Source of the DNA: an uncultured Prevotellaceae bacterium
GTDB lineage: Bacteria > Bacteroidota > Bacteroidia > Bacteroidales > Bacteroidaceae
Direction of reading: 5' to 3'
Assembly (NCBI GenBank): GCA_902767045.1
Contig: CACXFT010000095.1
Coordinates: 1 to 37,523, forward strand
DNA length: 37,523 bases
The notes under the pieces are model-generated. The model saw only the letters and a list, made by a program, of their open reading frames with translations. It did no database searches and was not told the origin of the DNA. Made by a program: the position numbers and the translations under genes. Shown here in pieces: positions 25,166 to 32,923 of this stretch. How positions within the stretch are numbered: position 1 is the stretch's first letter; each line of letters starts with the position of its first letter.

Positions 25166-25995
25166 ACGAAATCGAACAGTTGCAACAGCAGCTACGCAAG
25201 CAGGAGAAGCTGGCATCGCTGGGCATGCTCTGTGCCGGCATTGCGCATGAGATACAGAACCCGCTGAACTTTGTCATCAACTTCTCGAAAATGTCGGAAC
25301 GCCTCATCAACGACCTCAACGACCTGCTGGAGGAGAATGCCGAAAGCCTGACGGAGGCCGACCGCGAGGATATGGCCGACATCATGGACGACCTGCGGCA
25401 GAACATGGCACAGATAGCTGAAAACGGCGAACGGGCGGTGAGCATCATTCAAGGCATTCTGCTCGTGGCACGTGGAAAAGAGAATGAGTTTGTGCAAACG
25501 GATGTGTGCAAACTGGTGAAGCAGTATGTGTGGATGGCTTACCACGCCATGCGGGCAAACCATCCAGACTTCAACGTGAGCATACACGAAGAGTATGACA
25601 GCAGCATACCACCAATGAGTGTAATCCCGCAAGACCTGAGCCGGGCCGTGCTCAACGTAATGAGCAATGCCTGCTATGCCGTGTGGCAACGGGCAAACGA
25701 CAAAGAGCAAGAAAAAAGAGAAGAGGAATATAAACCCGAAATCAACGTGGGCGTGAAAGCTACCGACGGGAACCTCTTTATCAGCATCGCCGACAATGGC
25801 ATGGGCATGACCGACGAGGTGAAGGAACGACTCTTCGAAAATTTTTTCACCACAAAACCTATCGGCCAGGGCACCGGACTGGGCATGGCTATCACCCGAG
25901 ACATCATTGAACAGAAACACGGGGGGAAGCTTTCATTTACTTCCACCCTGCACAAGGGAACCACCTTCACCTTCAACATACCCTTTGCCACATGA
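25162..25995 (+). CDS. Soluble histidine kinase without a sensor domain
   Basis: A 277-residue kinase starting almost directly with a short coiled coil and the H box GMLCAGIAHEIQNPLNFV (H29). The ATPase domain has an N box (VMSNACYAV), DNGMGM, FFTTKPIGQGTGLGMAI and the usual C-terminal strand. No membrane helix or sensor domain exists. Its core is clearly paralogous to that of the preceding sensor (INFSKMS shared, including 20 identical bases in the DNA). Start and stop each overlap a neighbour by four bases (ATGA at 25162 and 25992), so the sensor, kinase and receptor genes are translationally coupled. It probably supplies the phospho-His missing from the sensor, with the receiver-PP2C protein as target (inference). 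Confidence 0.93.
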   Translation: MNEIEQLQQQLRKQEKLASLGMLCAGIAHEIQNPLNFVINFSKMSERLINDLNDLLEENAESLTEADREDMADIMDDLRQNMAQIAENGERAVSIIQGILLVARGKENEFVQTDVCKLVKQYVWMAYHAMRANHPDFNVSIHEEYDSSIPPMSVIPQDLSRAVLNVMSNACYAVWQRANDKEQEKREEEYKPEINVGVKATDGNLFISIADNGMGMTDEVKERLFENFFTTKPIGQGTGLGMAITRDIIEQKHGGKLSFTSTLHKGTTFTFNIPFAT

Positions 25996-28514
25996 GAAAG
26001 CGCTTACACCTATTATTATATATAGCAGCCATCACCACCACGGCAACGGCTCAAGAAAACGCCGGGGCGCGACGCATATACACCCAGGCCGAAAACGATT
26101 ATGCCATTGGGCGCATTGAACAGGCATGCGACTCGCTGCTCGTGCACTTCGACGACTTCAGCGGCAACGAACGACAAGAGGCTCTGCGACTCATTGCATT
26201 GAGCTGGCTGGCAAGGTTCAACTTTCAGAAAACCGAGCAATATGTAACCTTGCTGCTGCAACAGAACCCTTACTACACACCAACGGCTCAAGACCCACCG
26301 GCCTTTGCCGACATCATAGAACGCACGAAGGCGGGCATGACGGCCACCATCACCACGGCCTCTAACCAGGCTGAGAGCTTGGCCGAAGTGCCGGTGCCCA
26401 CCACACTCATCACCGAACAGATGATTCGCGACTGCGGCGGGCGCAACCTGCAGGAGGTGCTGGCGGCATACGTGCCGGGCATGAACATCATTGATTGCAA
26501 CGATGACATCAACATAGCCATGCGTGGCATATACAGCAACACGCAAGAGAAAATACTGGTGATGCTGAACGGGCACCGACTGAACAGTCATGCCACCAAC
26601 ACGGCTGCTCCCGACTTCAGCATATCGCTGGAAAAGGTAAAGCAGATAGAGGTGCTGCGCGGACCGGCCTCGTCGCTCTACGGTGGCGTGGCGCTAACAG
26701 CCGTGGTGAACATCATTACCAAACAGGGAGCCGACGTTGACGGACTGCAGATGAAGGCCGGAGCAGGCAACTACGGACAGCTGCGGGCCGATGCCGTTTT
26801 CGGCAAGCGATACTTCGACCTCGACCTGCTGGTGTGGGGCAGTGCCTACCGCAGCAAAGGGGAGAAATTCAACGTAACCAACGAACGCAAGGGGGAGAGT
26901 CCGTATGGCATGCCGGTTGACGAAGTGAGCATTGGACGCATAGGCAACAGGCCCACCTACGATGCCGGAATACAGCTGGGATGGAGGGGTGTGCAGTTTC
27001 TCTACGACACACACTTCTCGCAGGTGGTGGCACCGTTCACCATGACCTCGCTGGCACTGAGCTACGACCACGACCGCTACCGCACCTACAACGGACTGCG
27101 ACCGGGGTTCAGCACTGCATCGCAACATGCCAACCTGAGCTATCAATGGACCACGGGCAACGTGCAGTGGAAGGCGGCAGTAAGCTACGACAAGTCGGAC
27201 CTGACACGCTACCAGGCCATCAACGACGAACCCATGCCTACACTGGGCACGGCCATTGGACTGCCCGACGACGTAACACAGGTGTTTGCCAACTATGGCG
27301 GCATATCGCGCTATGTGAACGGACAGGAGCAAGACTACGGAGCACAGCTGAATGGCAACTACACCTACCACCTGGGCAACAACCACAAAGGAAGCATTGC
27401 CTTCGGAGCCGAGTATGGGCACTTTCAACTCGACGACATCCGCTACCAGATTGGCTACGACTTTGAGCAGACCTTCTTCGAAGACCCCCTGCTGCGCAAT
27501 GCCGGCAAGGGACGCGAGAACAGCGCCGATGCCTTTCTGCAACTGAAACACCAGTGGCAGTCGCTCATTCTCAATGCCGGACTGCGCTACGACTACAAAG
27601 ACCGCTACGACGACACGCGCGTGAACGAACTCTCGCCCAGGGTGGCACTCATTCTGCTGCGACCCAAGTGGAGCACCAGACTAAGCTACAGCAAATCGTT
27701 TGTGGATGCACCTTACATCTATCGCAAGGCCAACCTGCTGGCAACTCTCATGGCGGGCGGCAATGCCGATATGGCCGGAACCTTGCAGCCGGAGCGCGTA
27801 CATTCGCTGCAGCTCTCCTTTGCAGGCAACGGCTGGCTGCGCGGGTTCGACTTCGAGGTGAACGGATTTTATAACCGGGCCAACGACCTGATTATGACCA
27901 ACATCATGGACTACCGCAATGCCAGCAAGAACCAAACCTTTGGCGTGGAACTGATGGCTGCCTATAAACCATCGGCTGTGGTAACCTGCCATGCCAACCT
28001 CACCTGGACCCGCACCTTCCGCTCGAACCTGATGGGGATTGACCTGCCCGACGAGCTGAAGAGCTACTACTCAACCAACATCAATGCCAACAACAACACA
28101 CCTGCACTGAGGGGAAACCTGGTGGCAAGCTGGCAAGCTACACCACACTTGCGACTGCACGGGCACCTGCTCTTCGAAGGCCGACAAAACAGTTACAACA
28201 CCGATCTGGTGAAACTCATACAGGCGGTGGGAAGCATTCAAACGGCCACGGTGTATTACTACCAGGGCAACTACGAACAGGCCGAACACCATGGTTTGCA
28301 AGCCATTGAAACGATGCAGCACATTATCATGCGCAAAGAGATGCCCTCCCGCGTGATTGCCAACCTTGGAGGCGAATATACGCTCGGAATCATCACCCTT
28401 GGACTCAACATACACAACCTGCTGGGAACCCGCTACTACCGCAGCGGCATGAACACCAACCTCATACCCCAACAAGGACGATGGTTCATGGGCACCATTG
28501 CAGTGAAACTATAA
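25992..28514 (+). CDS. TonB-dependent outer-membrane receptor with N-terminal TPR-like domain
   Basis: An 840-residue outer-membrane protein with a signal peptide (about 1-20). Residues about 25-110 form a helical TPR-like segment seen on some Bacteroidota receptors. The plug follows (about 130-240) with VPTTLITEQMIRDCGGRNLQEVL, IAMRGI and VEVLRGPASSLYGG-type signatures, then a 22-stranded-barrel-type region ending RWFMGTIAVKL with a terminal hydrophobic strand. No SusD partner is present, which argues against a classical glycan SusCD pair; the ligand is unknown. It is coupled by a four-base overlap to the histidine kinase, which is unusual and suggests a shared signalling function. Confidence 0.88.
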   Translation: MRKRLHLLLYIAAITTTATAQENAGARRIYTQAENDYAIGRIEQACDSLLVHFDDFSGNERQEALRLIALSWLARFNFQKTEQYVTLLLQQNPYYTPTAQDPPAFADIIERTKAGMTATITTASNQAESLAEVPVPTTLITEQMIRDCGGRNLQEVLAAYVPGMNIIDCNDDINIAMRGIYSNTQEKILVMLNGHRLNSHATNTAAPDFSISLEKVKQIEVLRGPASSLYGGVALTAVVNIITKQGADVDGLQMKAGAGNYGQLRADAVFGKRYFDLDLLVWGSAYRSKGEKFNVTNERKGESPYGMPVDEVSIGRIGNRPTYDAGIQLGWRGVQFLYDTHFSQVVAPFTMTSLALSYDHDRYRTYNGLRPGFSTASQHANLSYQWTTGNVQWKAAVSYDKSDLTRYQAINDEPMPTLGTAIGLPDDVTQVFANYGGISRYVNGQEQDYGAQLNGNYTYHLGNNHKGSIAFGAEYGHFQLDDIRYQIGYDFEQTFFEDPLLRNAGKGRENSADAFLQLKHQWQSLILNAGLRYDYKDRYDDTRVNELSPRVALILLRPKWSTRLSYSKSFVDAPYIYRKANLLATLMAGGNADMAGTLQPERVHSLQLSFAGNGWLRGFDFEVNGFYNRANDLIMTNIMDYRNASKNQTFGVELMAAYKPSAVVTCHANLTWTRTFRSNLMGIDLPDELKSYYSTNINANNNTPALRGNLVASWQATPHLRLHGHLLFEGRQNSYNTDLVKLIQAVGSIQTATVYYYQGNYEQAEHHGLQAIETMQHIIMRKEMPSRVIANLGGEYTLGIITLGLNIHNLLGTRYYRSGMNTNLIPQQGRWFMGTIAVKL

Positions 28515-28550
28515 AACAAATACAATAAACAATATCATTTAAAAAAAAGT

Positions 28551-29186
28551 ATGAACAAGAACGAGAAATTTGTTATCACCATCAACCGCGAAGTTGGGAG
28601 TGGTGGACGCACCGTTGGCCGCATCGTGGCCGAGAAGTTGGGAGTGAAGTATTGCGACAAGGCCGTTATCGACGGACTCACACAAAAGTTCGGACTCTCT
28701 ACGGAGCGCATCGAAGAAATCAAGGCGCAAAAGAAATCGTGGTGGAACGACATCAACAACTACTATCAAACGCTCGTGAACAGTGCCACCATGCCCATGG
28801 AAGCAGAGGTGAAGCTCGACAATGCCACCATGTTTGAAACAGAGAAGCACATTCTGCAAGACCTGGCAGCACACGAATCGTGCGTGGTGGCCGGCCGCAC
28901 AGGGTTCATGGTGTTCCGCGAATGGCCCAACCACCTGAACGTGTTCATCCAGGCTTCGATGGAGCACCGCGTCAAGCGTGTGATGCGCCGTCAGCAGGTG
29001 AATGAGCAGGAGGCCCGCGACATTATTGCCAGAATGGATGCCACCCGCGAGGCTTACATCAAGAAATATGAAGACACCTCGCGCTACGACACCCGCAACT
29101 ACCAGCTCGTTATCTCAATGGACGATCTTACCGAAGAGGATGCTGCGCAAATCATCTTGAGCTATATCGAACACACAAGCAAGTAA
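28551..29186 (+). CDS. Cytidylate-kinase-like protein
   Basis: A 211-residue P-loop-type protein of the cytidylate kinase-like family widespread in Bacteroidota. The start of the fold reads FVITINREVGSGGRTVGRIVAEKLG (about 7-31), with a variant P loop GSGGRTVGR. This is followed by YCDKAVI, the VVAGRTGF strand near 113-120 and a basic lid MRRQQVNEQEARDII. The true nucleotide substrate is not established for such proteins. It is the last intact rightward gene, 36 bases after the receptor. Confidence 0.82.
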   Translation: MNKNEKFVITINREVGSGGRTVGRIVAEKLGVKYCDKAVIDGLTQKFGLSTERIEEIKAQKKSWWNDINNYYQTLVNSATMPMEAEVKLDNATMFETEKHILQDLAAHESCVVAGRTGFMVFREWPNHLNVFIQASMEHRVKRVMRRQQVNEQEARDIIARMDATREAYIKKYEDTSRYDTRNYQLVISMDDLTEEDAAQIILSYIEHTSK

Positions 29187-29191
29187 GATGA

Positions 29192-29299
29192 ACAGCATTG
29201 CAGAAAGCTTCATCAAGCACTTTCCTGCGAAGCCTCAACCTTCTCGACCCACCCACCGACGGCGAGAATCTCTTCAATGGCGAGAAACTGATTCTTTAG
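29192..29299 (+). pseudogene. Remnant of an amino-acid ABC transporter ATPase (GlnQ-like)
   Basis: One frame reads STFLRSLNLLDPPTDGE and then NLFNGEKLIL before a TAG at 29297-29299. This matches the stretch just after the Walker A of polar-amino-acid ABC ATPases (GKST-LLRxLNLLxxPTxGxxxFxG). The Walker A itself is eroded (KASSST instead of GSGKST) and everything downstream is missing. The fragment ends exactly where the large palindrome begins (29298). This is too short to be functional; assignment rests on a strong but short match. Confidence 0.5.
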
Positions 29300-29460
29300 A
29301 CATAGTAAGGTTTTTAGACATAATAACATACTAACAAAAGACATAGTGACATACTAACATAAATATTTGTTAGTTTGTTACTATGTCTTTTTTATGTTAA
29401 TATGTTACTATGTCTTATCTTCGTTAGTATGTTATTATGTCTAAAAACCTTACTCTGTCT
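29298..29460. repeat. Large nested palindrome between convergent genes
   Basis: Outer arms 29298-29335 and 29423-29460 are 38 bases long and complementary with one mismatch. An inner pair, 29336-29359 and 29368-29391, is 24 bases long with two mismatches around an eight-base loop. A 20-base motif of the form agacatartracatactaac occurs five times, two in one orientation and three in the other (29317-29335, 29339-29358, 29369-29388, 29396-29415, 29423-29442). It lies between the rightward kinase-like gene and leftward nadB, so it would also act as a strong RNA hairpin for both transcripts. Confidence 0.85.
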
Positions 29461-29469
29461 TCAACGATG

Positions 29470-31056
29470 TTACTTGTCGTAGGCGTGCACGGGGTAGTCG
29501 ACGGTGAAGTGCAGGCCTCGGCATTCTTTTCGTTCTATGGCGAAGCGGGTGATGAGGTAGGCGGTGTTGATGAGGTTGCGCAGTTCGCAGATGTCGCGAC
29601 TGGCCTTCACCCGCTTAAAAAGGTTTTCGGTTTCTTCGTAGAGCATGTCTAAGCGGTCCCAGGCACGTTTCAGTCGCAGGTCGGAGCGCACGATGCCCAC
29701 ATAGTTCGACATAATCTCGCCCACCTCTTTCACGCTCTGTGTAATAAGCACTTTCTCTTCGTTGGTCATGGTGCCCTCGTCGTTCCACTCAGGCACCTTC
29801 TCGTTGAAGTCGTAAAGGTCTACATGGTCGAGTGAATGCTTTGCGGCAGCATCGGCATAAACCACTGCCTCTATGAGCGAGTTGCTGGCCAGTCGGTTGC
29901 CGCCGTGCAGTCCGGTGCACGAGCATTCGCCGATGGCATAGAGGCGGTCGATCGACGAACAGCCGTTCAGATCTACCTTGATTCCGCCGCACATATAGTG
30001 GGCTGCGGGTCGCACGGGAATATAGTCGAGTGTGATGTCGATACCTATCGAAAGGCACTTCTGGTAGATGTTGGGGAAGTGGCGGCGTGTTTCAGCCGGG
30101 TCTTTATGGGTCACGTCAAGACAAACATGGTCCAGTCCGTGCAGTTTCATCTCCTTGTCGATGGCACGGGCCACAATGTCGCGCGGAGCCAGCGAAAGTC
30201 GTTCGTCGTATTTCTCCATGAACGTTTCACCGTTGGGCAGCTTCAGAATGCCTCCATAGCCGCGCATGGCCTCAGTGATGAGGAATGCCGGGTGCGTTTC
30301 GCCCTGGTGGTAGAGTGCTGTGGGGTGGAACTGCACGAACTCCATGTCGGCCACTGTTCCTTTGGCCCGATACACCATAGCCTCGCCGTCGCCTGTAGCA
30401 ATCACGGGGTTGGTAGTGGTCTGGTAAACGGCACCGCAGCCACCCGTGCACATCACCGTCACCTTCGAGAGGTAGGTGTCCACCTTCTCGGTGTCGGGGT
30501 TCAGCACGTATGCCCCGTAACAATTAATATAAGGTGTGCGCCGTGTTACGCGAGCCCCCAGGTGGTGCTGTGTGATAATCTCCACAGCAAAATGGTTCTC
30601 TTTGATGTCGATATCAGGACATGCCCGCACCGCCGCCATCAGTCCGCGCTGAATCTCTGCCCCGGTGTCGTCGGCATGGTGCAGGATACGGAACTCCGAG
30701 TGGCCGCCCTCGCGGTGCAGGTCGAAGTCGCCATTCTCACGGCGGTCGAAGTTCACGCCCCACTCCACCAGCTCACGAATCTGCTCGGGCGCATTGCGCA
30801 CCACCTGTTCCACGGCTGCACGGTCCGAGATGAAGTCGCCCGCAATCATCGTGTCTTCGATATGCTTCTCGAAGTTGTCGAGCTCAAGGTTCGTAACACT
30901 CGCCACACCCCCCTGTGCAAACGAGGTGTTGGCCTCGTCGAGTGCCGTTTTACAAATCATGCACACGCGCCCTTTCTTAGCCCGTGCCACCTTCAGGGCA
31001 TAGCTCATGCCGGCCACGCCCGCTCCAATCACCAGGAAATCGTACTTATAAATCAT
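29470..31056 (-). CDS. nadB: L-aspartate oxidase
   Basis: A 528-residue flavoenzyme that oxidises L-aspartate to iminoaspartate, the first step of de novo NAD synthesis. The FAD-binding GAGVAGMSYALKVA motif is at about 12-25. NTSFAQGGVASV near 44-55 and the succinate-dehydrogenase-type block (FVQFHPTALY, RGYGG, SLAPRDIVARAI, HYMCGGI, ECSCTGLHGGNRLASNSL) are all present. Length fits. The start at 31054-31056 gives the canonical MIYKYDFLVIGAGVAG. A -7 element lies 24 bases upstream. nadA and nadC are not in the window. Confidence 0.95.
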   Translation of the reverse strand: MIYKYDFLVIGAGVAGMSYALKVARAKKGRVCMICKTALDEANTSFAQGGVASVTNLELDNFEKHIEDTMIAGDFISDRAAVEQVVRNAPEQIRELVEWGVNFDRRENGDFDLHREGGHSEFRILHHADDTGAEIQRGLMAAVRACPDIDIKENHFAVEIITQHHLGARVTRRTPYINCYGAYVLNPDTEKVDTYLSKVTVMCTGGCGAVYQTTTNPVIATGDGEAMVYRAKGTVADMEFVQFHPTALYHQGETHPAFLITEAMRGYGGILKLPNGETFMEKYDERLSLAPRDIVARAIDKEMKLHGLDHVCLDVTHKDPAETRRHFPNIYQKCLSIGIDITLDYIPVRPAAHYMCGGIKVDLNGCSSIDRLYAIGECSCTGLHGGNRLASNSLIEAVVYADAAAKHSLDHVDLYDFNEKVPEWNDEGTMTNEEKVLITQSVKEVGEIMSNYVGIVRSDLRLKRAWDRLDMLYEETENLFKRVKASRDICELRNLINTAYLITRFAIERKECRGLHFTVDYPVHAYDK

Positions 31057-31079
31057 GCCATCAATTTTATTTTCGGCTG

Positions 31080-31087
31080 CAAAAGTA
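31080..31087 (-). promoter_or_regulatory. -7 element of the nadB promoter
   Basis: Leftward TACTTTTG matches TAnnTTTG and is 24 bases from the nadB start. A clear -33 element was not seen. Confidence 0.45.
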
Positions 31088-31138
31088 CTAAAAAACTCCG
31101 CATCTGCCTTTGAAAAACAAAAGAAAAAAGCTATTTCC

Positions 31139-31169
31139 TTTGCTTTTTATCATTTTAATCGTATCTTTG
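31139..31169 (+). promoter_or_regulatory. Bacteroidota-type promoter of the ATPase/nuclease pseudogene
   Basis: TTTG (31139-31142), 19 bases, then TATCTTTG (31162-31169) is an exact consensus arrangement. Transcription would start near 31176, about 22 bases before the start codon at 31198. Confidence 0.6.
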
Positions 31170-31197
31170 TACACAAAAAGAGGAGAAAGAGAAGCCC

Positions 31198-31489
31198 ATG
31201 ATGACAACAAGACGATATCCGATAGGAATTCAAACATTCTCTCGTTTGAGAAGAGATGGTTATATCTATATAGACAAAACCGACCTTGTGTGGCAATTGG
31301 CACATTATGCTACGTTTGTGTTTATATGTGTTCGAGCTGAAGACAAAAGGTACGGCGCGCGAAGCCTTAGAGCAGATCAACGAGAAGGGCTATTCCTTCC
31401 CCTATGAAACCGAAGGCCGCCGAGTGGTGAAGGTGGGCGTGAAGTTCCGAGCCAAAGACCGCGTGCCAGAAGAGTGGGTTGTTGGGTAA
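31198..31489 (+). pseudogene. AAA-ATPase-like/PD-(D/E)XK (DUF1703-type) gene with internal deletion
   Basis: The N-terminal codons read MTTRRYPIGIQTFSRLRRDGYIYIDKTDLVWQLAHYATFVF, the start of the AAA-ATPase_like proteins abundant in Bacteroidota. After about 40 codons the sequence switches to another frame reading YVFELKTKGTAREALEQINEKGYSFPYE and ending EEWVVG, the C-terminal nuclease part of the same family. The central ATPase region, usually several hundred residues, is missing. The junction lies around 31312-31333, where tgtgttt and tgtgttc occur nearby, consistent with deletion between short identical sequences and a resulting frameshift. The promoter is still intact. Confidence 0.75.
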
Positions 31490-31522
31490 CACCATTTCTA
31501 TGTAACGAAAGAAGAAATCTTT

Positions 31523-32923
31523 TCACTCCCACACCACAAGGTTTCTTGGCAATGCAATCTTTTTCACGTCCCCACGGGGTCCGTCTATGTAATAGCTTTT
31601 CGCCATATATTCATCAAACTCTCCCACAAAGGCCGCACGAATGCGCGTGCATTTCTCGTTGATGGAGTTATTCGTTGGATTGGTAACATCCGCTATACTC
31701 TGCAACGCCCGTGGTGTTAAGCCCGAAGGCCTCAGCCAAGAATATATTTCCGTCAGTTCCGTTCGATATTCCGGCAGCTGTTTAAAAACAATTCCTTCCG
31801 AATGGCGCAGGAACAACAGGTAAACAGCTTTCACCAACGGTTCCATTTTTATTTCCATGTGATTGTAATCGGGAAGCAGGATGCGCCCATCCTTTGTTAT
31901 CAGCATACGACTCAACCGATCATCGGGATGGATGAGCTGTTCCAGCACATATTCTGCAATTCCACGCTGCCGCAACTGGGCCACCCGTTCACGAACTTCT
32001 TCAATCAACTGATCGGTAGTCGAGTCATCGAATTGTTCAGCAAACGAGCCATCGAATTGGTTGGCAGGCGAGTCGTCGAATTCGTTCTGTTCGCCGCCAT
32101 CGGCTTCAATGCGTTTCTTGGTGCGGGCATTCTCCCAAGAAATCTGCCGTCCAATTCTTTGCAACTGTTCACTCAACGGCACATCGCCCTTCGAAGTCAA
32201 CGGATAGAAACGTCCCTTTGCCTTTTCCTCCCCTTCGTTTCCTTTGTGAGCGTTCTCCGTGCGCAAGAAGCCCTGTTTAACCTTATCTTTATCGGCAGGT
32301 CTTTCCAAGAACTTCAACAAGAAATCGTTTCCTATTGCAACTTCCGAAAGTTCAGCATCTGTCAGGTAGGGAGCCCTGTAGCGCAGCACCCGCTTCTCTT
32401 TCAGTTTCTTCAACAGCAGAGGCAAATAAACAATCTGAAAGCCAATCGTCTGTCCCCATTCCTCCAACACCTCGGGATGTTGTTCAAACAAGTTCTCCAA
32501 TTCCCCTTTTTCTTCTTTGGCCACATAAACCAATTCGTTTGGCAACAGCTGGCACCCCATGTCCATCTCCACTTCTTCTCCTTCCATCAACGCCGACGGC
32601 AGAGGCTTTTGCTCTTGTTCGTCGCAACCTCTTCTACGTCGACGTCCCCAAAAACAGATGGCTACCAGCAAAGCTGCCACCACCACGTCAACTACGTTCC
32701 ACAATCCACGTCCCAAGGCAACCTTGGCAAAGGGCTGGAACAGCAGAGCCAGCACTGCAAAACCAACCGCCGCATTTCTTTTGCCGCATTGATAATAGCG
32801 ATAGGCCATAAGCCCGAAAGCCACCATGGCCACAAACCTCACAAACTGAAAATATCCGTATGGCATGGGAGCCAGACAGAGCAGCAACATCGCTGCAAGG
32901 AAAAGACAAACTTGTTTCATCAT
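31523..32923 (-). CDS. DUF6804-like membrane domain fused to a Bacteroidota conserved C-terminal domain
   Basis: A 466-residue protein of unknown function. The first ~95 residues hold several membrane helices with PMPYGYFQFVRF and LLFQPFAKVALGRGLWNVVDVVVA, resembling the small DUF6804 membrane proteins. A long charged cytoplasmic region follows. It includes three 24-base repeats (32022-32093) encoding an EFDDS/QFDGS/QFDDS series. The last ~110 residues (from about LPDYNHMEIKMEPLVKAVYLLFL to PRNLVVWE, with NPTNNSINEKCTRIRAAF) form a domain familiar from hypothetical proteins of this phylum. The start at 32921-32923 overlaps the nuclease stop (TGATG); 32920 is also possible. Confidence 0.65.
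   Translation of the reverse strand: MMKQVCLFLAAMLLLCLAPMPYGYFQFVRFVAMVAFGLMAYRYYQCGKRNAAVGFAVLALLFQPFAKVALGRGLWNVVDVVVAALLVAICFWGRRRRRGCDEQEQKPLPSALMEGEEVEMDMGCQLLPNELVYVAKEEKGELENLFEQHPEVLEEWGQTIGFQIVYLPLLLKKLKEKRVLRYRAPYLTDAELSEVAIGNDFLLKFLERPADKDKVKQGFLRTENAHKGNEGEEKAKGRFYPLTSKGDVPLSEQLQRIGRQISWENARTKKRIEADGGEQNEFDDSPANQFDGSFAEQFDDSTTDQLIEEVRERVAQLRQRGIAEYVLEQLIHPDDRLSRMLITKDGRILLPDYNHMEIKMEPLVKAVYLLFLRHSEGIVFKQLPEYRTELTEIYSWLRPSGLTPRALQSIADVTNPTNNSINEKCTRIRAAFVGEFDEYMAKSYYIDGPRGDVKKIALPRNLVVWE
32022..32093 (-). repeat. Three 24-base in-frame repeats (FDDS units)
   Basis: Units starting at 32022, 32046 and 32070 share gagycrtcgaatt. They encode an eight-residue period with the core QFDDS/QFDGS/EFDDS in the cytoplasmic linker of the DUF6804-like protein. 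Confidence 0.65.

Noticed and set aside
25992..28514. SusC of a glycan utilisation locus
   Set aside because: No SusD partner and no glycan enzymes adjoin it; its neighbours are signalling genes.
29836..31113. Long plus-strand open frame opposite nadB
   Set aside because: nadB on the other strand is unmistakable; the antisense translation has no domain and a Cys/His/Val-rich shadow composition.
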